DNA of 64,000 bases. It comes from Pauljensenia sp018375675. Lineage in GTDB: Bacteria; Actinomycetota; Actinomycetes; Actinomycetales; Actinomycetaceae. The position numbers and the translations under genes are program-made. Below the pieces are notes generated by a model that saw only the letters and a program-made list of their open reading frames with translations, made no database searches and was not told the DNA's origin. Location: NCBI GenBank assembly GCA_041432705.1, contig JAPWAE010000002.1:186001-250000 (forward strand), written 5' to 3'. This document shows positions 16,657-25,066 of this stretch, in pieces. The stretch's first letter is position 1; every line of letters begins with the position of its first letter.

Positions 16657-18207
16657 ATGGTGAGCAGCCCCATGTACGACCGCCTCATGAAGTTCGTTGA
16701 GGGCGTGGAGGAATCCCGCAAGCTCAGCGGCTACGACACCGAACATTCCACGATTATTGCCGGAATGGGGATGATGAGTGCCAGGGTGTCCCACTTCAAG
16801 GAATACCAGGGCTTCGAGGGACAAACGGGCGAGGCCATTGACGGCTGGATCGATCGGACGCAGCAACGCTACAGCAGCGAGCGACAGGGGTACGTGACCG
16901 GCACCGAACACTACGTCGAGGGTCGACGCCTGCTCGTGCACGCCGCCGAGGACGCTAAGCTCCTATCACCAACGCTCCTAGACAAGGCAACCGAAGCAAT
17001 GCGGGGACTCGCTCAGGTCGTCATTCCTGTCGCGAAGCACATGGGTCCACTCGGAGAACCCATCAACACGATCGCCACGACCGGCGCCGCCTACGTGGAC
17101 GCGATCGAGGCGCAGGCGAACGCGCAGCGCGAGGCTGCGGCCACGGCCATCCTCCAGCGAGTCAACGACGAGGCGCAGAAGCTTGCCGATCAGTTGCACG
17201 CCCATACCGAGAAGGTCGAGGGGATTACATCAGGGGATATCGACAACTTTCCAAGATATCAAGGACCCTCTAGTCCATCCGTATCTGACCAACTAAACCA
17301 GGGCAACATGTCGGTTTCCCCCCACGAGGCAGGCGTATACGGCGCCAGCCGAGACAACGACTACGGACGTTCCGATCTTCGGGGTCAAGGGTCGGGCCTG
17401 TATGCGGACGGATACGACGAGGGCGGTCCCATCGATCCCCGCGTCATGTCTTCGAAGCGTGTTCCCAACCAATACATCTCCGAAGGTGAGCTCGGATCCC
17501 GCCTGAACCCCGTGACCGATCCGCAGGATCTGATGGATATCGACCTGCTGCACACACGCGTCAACGGTGACCGTCACGCGAACGGCGTCATCGGCGGTCA
17601 CACCCCGGCTTCCCCCGTTGATCGCGATCATCCTTTGTGGCGTCTCAACGGTGGCCCTGCCAACGAATCGTCGACGGCTGGCCGCCTTGGTGGAGCCGGC
17701 ATGCTCGGCGCAGGGGCGCTGGGCCTTCGCGGGTCCGCGCGGATGGGTTCTGTCGCATCCATCATGGGACGAGCCGGTGGAGTAGGAACGGGAGTAGGAA
17801 GCTCGGCCGGCTCAACGGCCCTGCGCACCGGTTCCTACTCCGGTGCCGGATTTGGCAAGTACACGCCCCCTGCTCCTGCTGGCGCGACGGGGGCTGGTGC
17901 CAACGGAACCTCTGGAGTGACGGGTATGTCGGGGACGTCCAGCGGTGCGAATGGCACTGGAAGCTCCGCGAACGGCGGTCGCGCCCAGGGAACCGGCGGT
18001 TTCATGGGTGCTGGCGGCGCTGGTGCCGGAGGAAAGAAGGACGAGAAGAAAGCCCAGCGACGCCGCTACACTCCATTCCGCTTTGAGGACGATGAGGACG
18101 AGCTGCCCGAGGGCTACGTGAACCCCCTATCGCAGACCTACGGGTCCGACACGGACCTTTCTCCCGCACCACGCAAGGATGATGGATGGGATCCCCGCCA
18201 ATGGTGA
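16657..18207 (+). CDS. PPE-like type VII substrate, cassette 2
   Basis: A 516-residue paralogue of the protein at 13404. It keeps the helical N-terminal domain with GFEGQTGEAIDGWIDRTQQRY, the conserved middle (SPHEAGVYGASRDNDYGRS; LGSRLNPVTDPQDLMDIDLL; NGVIGGHTPASP), a longer Gly/Ser/Ala-rich linker, and the C-terminal YVNPLSQTYGSD and DGWDPRQW motifs. The middle and the C-terminus are far better conserved between cassettes than the linker. The start has a GATAGGAG site. The last codons again overlap the protease start. Confidence 0.72.
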   Translation: MVSSPMYDRLMKFVEGVEESRKLSGYDTEHSTIIAGMGMMSARVSHFKEYQGFEGQTGEAIDGWIDRTQQRYSSERQGYVTGTEHYVEGRRLLVHAAEDAKLLSPTLLDKATEAMRGLAQVVIPVAKHMGPLGEPINTIATTGAAYVDAIEAQANAQREAAATAILQRVNDEAQKLADQLHAHTEKVEGITSGDIDNFPRYQGPSSPSVSDQLNQGNMSVSPHEAGVYGASRDNDYGRSDLRGQGSGLYADGYDEGGPIDPRVMSSKRVPNQYISEGELGSRLNPVTDPQDLMDIDLLHTRVNGDRHANGVIGGHTPASPVDRDHPLWRLNGGPANESSTAGRLGGAGMLGAGALGLRGSARMGSVASIMGRAGGVGTGVGSSAGSTALRTGSYSGAGFGKYTPPAPAGATGAGANGTSGVTGMSGTSSGANGTGSSANGGRAQGTGGFMGAGGAGAGGKKDEKKAQRRRYTPFRFEDDEDELPEGYVNPLSQTYGSDTDLSPAPRKDDGWDPRQW

Positions 18208-19391
18208 CACGCAACATCAGCACGGCGCGCCTGCTCGGCGTCACGGCCTCGACGTTGGCGCTCGCAGCAGGGGCCACTGCACTACCCTCCGGACCGGCGC
18301 AGGCGGCGGACACCATCACCGCCGCCGACCAGCCCTATTTCGCGTACTACCACCTCGACCAGGCGCGCGCGAAAGGCTACACCGGACAGGGTGTCACAAT
18401 CGCAATCCTGGACGGCGAGGTCGACACCAGCGCGCCCGAGTTGACGGGTGCTGACATCACTGATAAGTCGCCCTGCACGGTCACGTCAAGCGACCAGAGC
18501 AAGCAGCACGGAACGAGCGTTGCATCGATTCTCGTCGCGCGGGATTACGGAATTGCGCCTCAAGCAAAACTGTTGACATACAAGGTTGCTTATACTTCTT
18601 ATGGCGACACTGCGGGAGCAGATTGCAAGGTAGCGGATGGAAATGACAAAGACGATATGCCGTCGCTCATCAACACCGCAATCAACGATGGCGCTCAAAT
18701 CATCAGCTTGTCTTTTACCAGCACGTCGAGCGGTAATCCCTCGAAGTGGGCCATTGCACGCGCAATGTCCCAAGGTGTCATCGTCGTTGCAGGAGCAGGA
18801 AACCAAGGAAAGAACCAAGGAGGTGAATCCTACGATAGATGGTCTGGTGTTGTCGGTGTCAGTGCCATTGATATCAACGGCAATCGGCAGGACTACTCCT
18901 CATGGGGCGAAGGCGTGGTCAGCGCAGCCATCGGAGGCCCTTTGAAGGTGCGGAATTATTCGAACGGACAGCTTGAAGAGGTCAACGGCACATCTGTCTC
19001 GACTCCCCTCGTCGCTGGCTCTCTCGCGCTCGCCCGCCAGAAGTGGCCCCAGGCCACCACGAATCAGCTCCTTCAGCTCCTCATTCACACGGGGACCAAC
19101 CCGGACCACACGTGGAATAAGTACACGGGCTACGGCGGCGTCGCGCCCGGCGCGATGGTCAATACGGACCCCAGCCAGTATCCGGACGAGAATCCTCTGG
19201 CGACCAAGGAGGGCGGCTCCAGTCCGACGCCCGACGAGGTTAAGCAGTACACCGACGGCGTGGTCTCCCCCTTTGAGATCGCCTACGACAACTCCTACAT
19301 ATACCGGGGCCTGGACGAGAACAAGATCGGCGACAGCCGAAACCCCTACCCCACTCACCTGGGGACCAGCCCGCGCTACCACCGCAAGTAA
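18201..19391 (+). CDS. Secreted subtilisin-like protease, cassette 2
   Basis: A 396-residue S8 protease with signal peptide (ending ALPSGPAQA) and intact triad Asp71 (AILDGEVD), His103 (QHGTSVAS) and Ser265 (GTSVSTPLVAG). The first 25 codons are almost identical in DNA to those of the cassette 1 protease, while the middle of the gene is clearly more AT-rich and diverged, so recent exchange or selection at the 5' end is likely. It ends in HLGTSPRYHRK and has no membrane anchor. Start in the ATGGTGA overlap with the PPE gene. Followed by a terminator. Confidence 0.86.
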   Translation: MVTRNISTARLLGVTASTLALAAGATALPSGPAQAADTITAADQPYFAYYHLDQARAKGYTGQGVTIAILDGEVDTSAPELTGADITDKSPCTVTSSDQSKQHGTSVASILVARDYGIAPQAKLLTYKVAYTSYGDTAGADCKVADGNDKDDMPSLINTAINDGAQIISLSFTSTSSGNPSKWAIARAMSQGVIVVAGAGNQGKNQGGESYDRWSGVVGVSAIDINGNRQDYSSWGEGVVSAAIGGPLKVRNYSNGQLEEVNGTSVSTPLVAGSLALARQKWPQATTNQLLQLLIHTGTNPDHTWNKYTGYGGVAPGAMVNTDPSQYPDENPLATKEGGSSPTPDEVKQYTDGVVSPFEIAYDNSYIYRGLDENKIGDSRNPYPTHLGTSPRYHRK

Positions 19392-19424
19392 GCCAAGCTC
19401 GGCACGCGGAACGCGACAGCATAA

Positions 19425-19462
19425 ACTCGAAGGGGCCGGCCATAAGGCCGACCCCTTCGAGT
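19425..19462. terminator. Hairpin terminator after cassette 2
   Basis: ACTCGAAGGGG-CCGGCC pairs with GGCCG-ACCCCTTCGAGT around a short loop. It lies 33 bp after the protease stop, with no T-run. The remaining DNA to 19608, at the end of the Tad operon running the other way, shows no other clear feature. Confidence 0.75.
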
Positions 19463-19608
19463 ATCCCATCAACACAGTGCAAGTCTTCCGATGCGCTCCC
19501 TTTCTTGGCTCACCCTTTGTGGGTGTCGCCCTTGGCTTGATGACTACTAATGTACGGACCCCACCTGTGGGAACCATTGAACGAACCTGGCAATTTCCTG
19601 AGAATCTT

Positions 19609-20043
19609 TCACCGCTCGGGTCCGGCGCGCGCCCGTGCGCTCACGTTCGTTGAAATCCCGGCGATTCTCACTGGCTGCGTAAGCACCACCAGGCAGTCGA
19701 GATCGCGCACCTCGCAGGATTGAACACCCACGCCATTCGCACCCGCGACGGCGGACGCCGCCCGGCAGGGCCGCTCCCCCACGTCCTCCCAGTCAGCCGT
19801 CGCTGACTGCTCTGCCCCCGCCAGGGCCGCCAGGTCGGCGATGGCCTGCAGGCGCACCCGATCGCGGTGAGCGACGCCAACTCCGCCGAGTACCACCGCG
19901 AGCGCGACGGCCAAGACAATGAGCCCCACGGAATTGATGGTCCCGGATCCTTCCTCGCCGCAACGGTCGCCGGTACACCACCTATCCGCGACAGCCCCGC
20001 GTCCATGCACAGCTGCACGCGGGGCTGTCGGTTCAAGCGTCAC
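19609..20043 (-). CDS. TadE-like pseudopilin (Rv3654c-type)
   Basis: The 144-residue protein starts with GTG overlapping the tadE stop (GTGA). After a short leader (EEGSG) comes a hydrophobic helix (TINSVGLIVLAVALAVVLGGVGVAH) and a small extracytoplasmic domain with cysteines. It matches the helicase/secretion-neighbourhood TadE-like family of actinobacteria. The residue five after the expected cleavage Gly is Asn rather than Glu, which in pilin systems marks minor tip subunits. It is the last gene of the Tad operon. Confidence 0.8.
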   Translation of the reverse strand: MTLEPTAPRAAVHGRGAVADRWCTGDRCGEEGSGTINSVGLIVLAVALAVVLGGVGVAHRDRVRLQAIADLAALAGAEQSATADWEDVGERPCRAASAVAGANGVGVQSCEVRDLDCLVVLTQPVRIAGISTNVSARARAGPER

Positions 20044-20378
20044 GGCAGGTCCCCCTCGTCGATGGTGGTCACCGAGCATCGGGCAATGCCCCCGACCCAG
20101 CCGGCGGCCCCGCGGTAGGGGGCGGTGCCGGTGACGCTCACCCACCCGCCGGAGCGCGCAACCGCGTAGGATCCGGGCGGGTAGGCGGCCGAGGCCGCTC
20201 CCTGCGGGTCGGCCTGTCCGATGGAGGCGGCCCGGGCACCCTCGCGCACCGCCTGACACAGGGATGCTCCGGTCATCCCGGCCTGCGCGGCGGCAACGAT
20301 GACGCCGACGACGAGGGTGACGGCGACGAAACCGATGGCGTGTTCGACGGTGACGTATCCGCGCTCGTCGCTGTTCAT
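20040..20378 (-). CDS. TadE-family minor pilin
   Basis: The 112-residue protein begins with a type III prepilin-like signal (DERG-YVTVEHAIGFVAVTLVVG) with Glu at +5 after the Gly, followed by an extracytoplasmic domain. TadE-type pseudopilins are needed for assembly or export in Tad pilus machines. Its ATG overlaps the DUF4244 stop (ATGA), and its stop overlaps the next start, so the three small pilin genes are coupled. Confidence 0.85.
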   Translation of the reverse strand: MNSDERGYVTVEHAIGFVAVTLVVGVIVAAAQAGMTGASLCQAVREGARAASIGQADPQGAASAAYPPGSYAVARSGGWVSVTGTAPYRGAAGWVGGIARCSVTTIDEGDLP

Positions 20379-20647
20379 CGGGTGCTGAGCGCCTCCTGGA
20401 TGATGGATTCGAGGGCGGCGCGCACGGTGTCCGATTTGAGGATCACGATAAGCAGGCCCGCGAACCCGGCGGCGGCAATGGTGCCGATTGCGTACTCGAC
20501 GGTGGTCGCACCCTCCTCGGGGTCTCGTCCCTCGGTGGGCTCGGCCGTGGTCCGGGGGCGCAGGGCCCGAGTTCCCTCCTGCACGGCCGCCATCGCGATG
20601 AGCTGGGCGCGCGTGGCTGCGCAGTCGATTCTGTCGATGATCGTCAT
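20375..20647 (-). CDS. Flp-type pilin (DUF4244 family)
   Basis: The 90-residue product has a leader of about 50 residues and then EEG-ATTVEYAIGTIAAAGFAGLLIVIL, the prepilin peptidase site and hydrophobic helix of Flp-type pilins (DUF4244, like Rv3656c). It is the likely major subunit of the Tad pilus. The ATG at 20647 has AAAGGA upstream. A 133-bp gap separates it from the tadBC fusion, so it may have its own promoter, giving more pilin than machine. Confidence 0.85.
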   Translation of the reverse strand: MTIIDRIDCAATRAQLIAMAAVQEGTRALRPRTTAEPTEGRDPEEGATTVEYAIGTIAAAGFAGLLIVILKSDTVRAALESIIQEALSTR

Positions 20648-20736
20648 TGATCTGTCCTTTCTTCCGTCGCGCGCGGTCGCGCGCAGGGACAGTGTGCGCG
20701 GGGGCCGTCCCACGTTTCCACGCGGATTGGAACCCC

Positions 20737-20775
20737 TGTGGATAAGCAACGAGGCCCCGTCACCCCTGTGGATAA
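20737..20775. promoter_or_regulatory. Paired CCCCTGTGGATAA motifs upstream of the pilin gene
   Basis: CCCCTGTGGATAA occurs twice, with TGTGGATAA at 20737-20745 and 20767-20775, exactly 30 bp apart. TGTGGATAA is the reverse complement of the DnaA-box consensus TTATCCACA. The pair is the main feature of the short gap between the pilin gene and tadBC, 90 bp upstream of the pilin start. Related pairs are at 24196-24264 and 42388-42426. Confidence 0.5.
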
Positions 20776-20780
20776 CCCGC

Positions 20781-22028
20781 CTACACGCCGATTCCTCCGA
20801 CGAGATGCGCGAGCAGGGGTGCGATGCCCAGGGCCAGGAACGCGGGCAGGAAGAAGGCGCCGAGCGGACCAACGAGGCGGACGCTCAGCTCCTCGGCCTG
20901 CGCCTTCGCGTCGACGAGGCGCGAGCGGCGCTCCCACACGGCGCTGCGGGCGAGCAGCGTGTCCGGGGCGGTTCCGCTGGTCCACGAGGCCTCAAGCGCG
21001 TCGCGCAGGGGATGGCTCCACTCGGGGGTGTCCTCCCACGCGTCTGCCCAGGTCGCCCCGAGCCGCAGCGAGGCGGCGGCCCACGACAGTGTCTCGGCGG
21101 CGCAGGCGTCGGCCAACGCATCGAGAGCGCGGGGGATGGCCGCGCCACAGGCCAGGGCGGAGGCGACAAGGTCGCAGGCGAGCGCGCCGTCCATCCCCTC
21201 CTCGACGCGCCTGCACCGAGCGAGGATCCGGCGGCACGAGGCCACCCCCGCCGCCCACGCGGCCACACCGACGAAGGCGCACATCCGCCCCGCCCCTCCT
21301 CCCGTGTAGAACTGCCAGGGCGAGGCGCCCAGCGCGAGCGCCGCCACGACCCCGACGAGGGGAAGGGCCGCGAGGACGCGTGCGGACATGAGCGGGCCGG
21401 CGGCGGCGACGCGACGCGCTTCCTCGAGTGCCTGCGCGTCGTCTATCGCACTGCCGATTGCGTCGAGGACGTCAGCAAGCGGGGCACCAAGTCCGTGGCT
21501 GAATCGGCAGGCAAGCGCAACGGATGCGGCGCTTGCGCGGGATGCGGCCACGCCCGGTGTCCTTTCTACTCTGCGCAGGGGGTGCCAGCGCGTCGGCGCC
21601 CGCGCCCACTCGTCGAGGATGGCCGGGTAGGAATCCTCCACGCCGACGCTCCCTCCCGCATCGATGCGCGCCAATGCGAGACCCCAGGCAAGGGAGGTGG
21701 GGGCTCCCGCGCGCAGGCGGGTCGCGACCTCGGCGACGAGGAGGGAGAGTTCACGCGGGGTGGGCGGGCCCTGCGCGCGGCCTCGGTGGCGCGCGGATTT
21801 TTCCGCCCCGGGGAATAGTCGGCCCCACCGCCCAGGCGACTCACGCCCCGGGCTACGCACGCGCGTCGGCCGCGCCCACGCGCGCACGATACGCTTCTCG
21901 CGCACTCCTCGACACACAGCCATACAACACTGTAAACACAGTGCACACACGCATATAACGAACACACTGACCGCCGCCACCTCGCCAAGGCCGAGGCAGT
22001 CCACGAACGCATACCAGCCAGCCCTCAT
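20781..22028 (-). CDS. TadB-TadC fusion (type II secretion F-domain platform protein)
   Basis: The 415-residue protein carries two F-domain-like halves. The first (about 90-250: ELSLLVAEVATRLRAGAPTSLAWG; FSHGLGAPLADVLDAIGSAI) resembles TadB and ends in two membrane helices. The second (about 270-415: GALACDLVASALACGAAIPRALDALAD; LRDALEASWTSGTAPDTLLARS; LVGPLGAFFLPAFLALGIAPLL) resembles TadC. Mycobacteria and many others encode these as two genes (Rv3658c and Rv3657c). The platform would sit in the membrane above the TadA ATPase. The start overlaps the tadA stop (ATGA). Confidence 0.82.
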   Translation of the reverse strand: MRAGWYAFVDCLGLGEVAAVSVFVICVCALCLQCCMAVCRGVREKRIVRAWARPTRVRSPGRESPGRWGRLFPGAEKSARHRGRAQGPPTPRELSLLVAEVATRLRAGAPTSLAWGLALARIDAGGSVGVEDSYPAILDEWARAPTRWHPLRRVERTPGVAASRASAASVALACRFSHGLGAPLADVLDAIGSAIDDAQALEEARRVAAAGPLMSARVLAALPLVGVVAALALGASPWQFYTGGGAGRMCAFVGVAAWAAGVASCRRILARCRRVEEGMDGALACDLVASALACGAAIPRALDALADACAAETLSWAAASLRLGATWADAWEDTPEWSHPLRDALEASWTSGTAPDTLLARSAVWERRSRLVDAKAQAEELSVRLVGPLGAFFLPAFLALGIAPLLAHLVGGIGV

Positions 22029-23137
22029 AGCCCGACCCGTCGGACGAGGCAGGCCCAGGCCTCGTGCGTGGTGACGCAGCCATCGGCGGTGGTGCTGAGC
22101 GCGAGCGCGCACTCGAGTGACCCGCGAGCGCGCGTGAGGACCCCGACCTCGGACACCCAGCGGTGCCCATCTGCGTCGCGCCGCATGTGGAGGACGGCGT
22201 CGATGGCGCTGGCGGCCTGGGCGGCGACAGCGCTTTCGTTCATGGCGGCGAGCGCTCCGAGGGCGGCGAGCCGCGCGGGCACGTCGCGCGCCCCGTTGGC
22301 GTGGATCGTTGCCCATCCGCCGTCGTGCCCGGTGTTGAGGGCGGTCAGGACGTCGCGCACTTCGGTGCCTCGGCACTCCCCGAGGACGAGGCGGTCGGGG
22401 CGCATGCGCATGGCGGCGCGTACGAGGTCGGCGAGGGTGACAGCGCCCCTCCCCTCGACGTTGGGGGTTCGCTCGATGAGGTGCACGCAGTGGGGGTGGG
22501 CGGGTGCGATTTCGGCAACCTCTTCGATGCAGATGATACGCTCACCAGCGGGGACAAGGGAGAGCGCGGCGCTCAGGAGCGTCGTTTTCCCGCTTCCGGT
22601 CGCCCCACTGACGAGGACGTTGGAGCGCGAGGCGACAAGGGAGCGTAGGAGCATCCCCACCGCACCGGGCAGAGTCCCGCAGGCCTCGAGCTCCGCCACA
22701 CCCAGCCGACGGGTGCCAAGGACACGCAGAGAGATGAGTGTGCCGGATCCAGACACGGGGGCGAGGACCGCGTGCAGGCGCACGCCCCCCGGCAGGGTGC
22801 CGTCGGCAATGGGGCGCGCATCGTCCAGGCGCACGCCGCACGCGCTCGCGAGGCGTATGGCGGCGCGGCGGGCGTCGGCCTCGTCTCGGATGCCGGCGTC
22901 CACGCGCACGAGGCCACCTCCTCGGTCGACCCACGCCTGGGTACCGTTGATGAGGACGTCGGTGACGGCTGGGTCGTCGAGGAGGCGCGCGAGGGGCGGG
23001 TCCATGCCGCGTTGCCGGGCGCGTAGCATCTCCAGCGTGGAGGTAACCGCGGCGGCTCCGCTGCCGGGCGGCGCGCACGCGGCGGCCGCACGAGCGGGGT
23101 CCTCACCGCGGGCGAGCAGGCGCAGCGCGTCACGCAT
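22025..23137 (-). CDS. tadA: Tad pilus assembly ATPase (CpaF/TadA)
   Basis: A 370-residue secretion ATPase of the PulE/VirB11 type: an N-terminal region with DPPLARLLDDPAVTDVLINGTQAWVDRGGG, Walker A GATGSGKTT near 200, the Asp box EEVAEIAPAHPHCVHL, Walker B LVLGECRGTE and the His box TGHDGGWATIHA. It powers pilus subunit export. The ATG at 23137 was chosen because it overlaps the cpaE stop by 8 nt; the longer reading from 23413 would run far into cpaE in another frame. Confidence 0.92.
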   Translation of the reverse strand: MRDALRLLARGEDPARAAAACAPPGSGAAAVTSTLEMLRARQRGMDPPLARLLDDPAVTDVLINGTQAWVDRGGGLVRVDAGIRDEADARRAAIRLASACGVRLDDARPIADGTLPGGVRLHAVLAPVSGSGTLISLRVLGTRRLGVAELEACGTLPGAVGMLLRSLVASRSNVLVSGATGSGKTTLLSAALSLVPAGERIICIEEVAEIAPAHPHCVHLIERTPNVEGRGAVTLADLVRAAMRMRPDRLVLGECRGTEVRDVLTALNTGHDGGWATIHANGARDVPARLAALGALAAMNESAVAAQAASAIDAVLHMRRDADGHRWVSEVGVLTRARGSLECALALSTTADGCVTTHEAWACLVRRVGL

Positions 23138-24143
23138 GGCGCGCCTCGATCGCGAGTAGCCCGCCCGTTGATGGAGCAGCCCCACCTGCACTCGAGGAGG
23201 AAACGGAATCGAGGGCGCGCATGAGGCCGCGCAGTTTCCGCCCGGGGCGAGTGGGGGCGCACAGGATGGGCCCGGGGGTACACTCCCGCAAGCCGGGGCC
23301 CCATCGCTCGCCAGCGCACACAAGCGTGATCGCGGGGCATGGAGGGGGAACCGCCGCGCATGTCGCTGACAGTGCAGCGGCTCCCTCCAGGTCCCCATGG
23401 GTGACCAGGACAAGCGCGTCGGCGTGGATCGCGGTCACGCATCGCGCGGCTCGCTCATCCCATCGGCCCGCGTCCACGACGAGGGGCGCGTCGAGGGATC
23501 GACAGGCGGCCACCACCCGCGGGTCGTCCGCGCCGGCCCCGCCGCGCGCATCCCCAACGAGGGCACGCACTCCCCCGACGACGGGCAGGTGATCGTGCAG
23601 CGAGGGCAGATACGAGTCCTCCGAGGCGTCCAGATCCGCCCACCGCACGCCGGGCACATCGTGGTCACCCGCGAGCGCAACACCGGGCACGGACCCGGAC
23701 GCGTCGACGACGACCGCGCCTCCTACCCCCACTCGGAGGGCACCGCGCTCCCTGCGCCACACACCCCCTCGGGCTCCCCGACAGCCCCCGCGCACGCGTG
23801 CCAGGAGCCGCACAACGCCGGTGACCCCAACCCCTCCAGCGATCCCGGCGACCACCCACACCGCGCCCGATCGGCGTGTGCGGGAGGATGCCTCGGCGAT
23901 GAGGGACACGAGGAGCGCGCCATCCCCCGGCAGCCTCACCTGACCGCCCTGCCCGACGCGCACGCAGGGCACTCCCTCGGGCACGGGAGCCGACGCGGAG
24001 GCGAGAATCAACGAGGCCTGGCCCGGGTTCGAGCACACGCGTGCCCCCGCGAGCACTGCGGCATCGCGCGCGCTGTCGAGGTCGGGCGGGGCGAGGCCGA
24101 CGAGGGCGACGGTTCCTCGAGGTGGGGTGACGTGGGCGTTCAT
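23130..24143 (-). CDS. CpaE-like (Ssd-type) ATPase-family protein
   Basis: A 337-residue protein at the head of the Tad operon, matching the helicase/secretion-neighbourhood CpaE-like family (Rv3660c, septum-site determining protein). It has an N-terminal receiver-like part and a MinD/ParA-like part (AVWVVAGIAGGVGVTGVVRLLA), but the expected Walker A Lys is missing (GGVGVTG rather than GGxGKT), so nucleotide hydrolysis is doubtful. The family locates pili or affects septum placement. The ATG at 24143 replaces a longer start with no ribosome site. Confidence 0.82.
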   Translation of the reverse strand: MNAHVTPPRGTVALVGLAPPDLDSARDAAVLAGARVCSNPGQASLILASASAPVPEGVPCVRVGQGGQVRLPGDGALLVSLIAEASSRTRRSGAVWVVAGIAGGVGVTGVVRLLARVRGGCRGARGGVWRRERGALRVGVGGAVVVDASGSVPGVALAGDHDVPGVRWADLDASEDSYLPSLHDHLPVVGGVRALVGDARGGAGADDPRVVAACRSLDAPLVVDAGRWDERAARCVTAIHADALVLVTHGDLEGAAALSATCAAVPPPCPAITLVCAGERWGPGLRECTPGPILCAPTRPGRKLRGLMRALDSVSSSSAGGAAPSTGGLLAIEARHA

Positions 24144-24195
24144 GGGACGACGATGCGCCCACACCGATTGTCCCGTCCACCCGCGTGCGCGCCCC

Positions 24196-24264
24196 TGTGG
24201 ACAACGCGCACCCGAGGTGCCACGCTGTGCATAGAGGGATCCGATGGAGGACCCCTGTGGATTG
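24196..24264. promoter_or_regulatory. Paired CCCCTGTGGA motifs upstream of the Tad operon
   Basis: CCCCTGTGGACAA (core 24196-24204; TTGTCCACA on the other strand is the actinobacterial DnaA-box form) and ACCCCTGTGGATTG (24256-24264) lie 60 bp apart between the divergent cpaE and HAD genes. They share the leading CCCC and the core with the pairs at 20737 and 42388. Confidence 0.45.
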
Positions 24265-24286
24265 AGCCAACGCTGGAGTAGACGCC

Positions 24287-25057
24287 ATGGTACGCGCGGC
24301 CTTTTTCGACCTGGATAAGACGATTCTGGACACGTCCTCGAACGTGGCGCTCTCTGGCCCCTTCATCGAGGCCGGCCTCATGAACCGTCGTACCGCGCTG
24401 ACCTCCGTCCTGGTTCAGTTGCCCTACCTGCTCACGGGCGCGGACGAGTCCCGCATGGAGCAGATGGCGCAGGCGCTGGGACGCATGGGGCGCGGCTGGA
24501 ACGCCGCATTCCTCGAGGCGACGGTCGAGGACGCGCTCGAGCGCACGATCCAGCCCGTCTGCTACGCACAGGCGCTTGCGCGCATTGAGGCGCACAAGCG
24601 CGCGGGCGACATCGTCATCATCGCGTCGGCGTCGGTCGAGCAGGTAGTGCGCCCGATCGCGCAGATGCTGGGGGCTGACGAGGTCCTCGCCTCGCGCGCG
24701 GCGGTCGACGACGACGGGTGTTTCACGGGCGAGATCACGCACTTCAACCAGGCGCAGGGCAAGGCAGATGCCTGCGAGGCCCTGGCTCGCTCGCGCGGCT
24801 GGGACCTGTCGGAGTGTTCGGCCTACTCAGATTCGGTGTCGGACGCGCCGCTCCTGCGCCTCGTCGGCCACCCCTATGCGGTCAACCCGGACCGCGCCCT
24901 GCGTGAGATGGCGCAGCGCGAGGGCTGGCCCACCCTCACGTTCACCTCCACGGTGCGCGTCCTGCCGCGCGAGGTTCCCACGCCCGCGAAGGTCGCAGTG
25001 CCGTTCATCGTCGGCGTCGCCGTGGGCGCGGCAGCCTGCGCGCTCCTGCGCCGCTGA
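24287..25057 (+). CDS. HAD-IB family phosphatase
   Basis: The 256-residue protein has the haloacid dehalogenase motifs: FFDLDKTI near the start (nucleophile DxD), IIASAS (motif II), a Lys in QGKADAC (motif III) and YSDSVSDAPLL (motif IV). It ends with a hydrophobic helix (VPFIVGVAVGAAACALL). This is the subfamily IB hydrolase (TIGR01490, SerB-like, Rv3661 position) found beside actinobacterial Tad loci. Relatives include phosphoserine phosphatases and lipid phosphatases; the substrate is not known. GGAG precedes the ATG. Confidence 0.88.
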   Translation: MVRAAFFDLDKTILDTSSNVALSGPFIEAGLMNRRTALTSVLVQLPYLLTGADESRMEQMAQALGRMGRGWNAAFLEATVEDALERTIQPVCYAQALARIEAHKRAGDIVIIASASVEQVVRPIAQMLGADEVLASRAAVDDDGCFTGEITHFNQAQGKADACEALARSRGWDLSECSAYSDSVSDAPLLRLVGHPYAVNPDRALREMAQREGWPTLTFTSTVRVLPREVPTPAKVAVPFIVGVAVGAAACALLRR

Positions 25058-25066
25058 GAAACAGCC

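Noticed and set aside
12828..19391. Prophage or insertion-sequence origin of the cassettes
   Set aside because: No transposase, integrase, terminal inverted repeats or target duplication were seen at the edges.
21388..22074. Plus-strand ORFs around 21.4-22.1 kb
   Set aside because: Arg/Ser/Pro-rich shadows of the TadB-TadC fusion gene.
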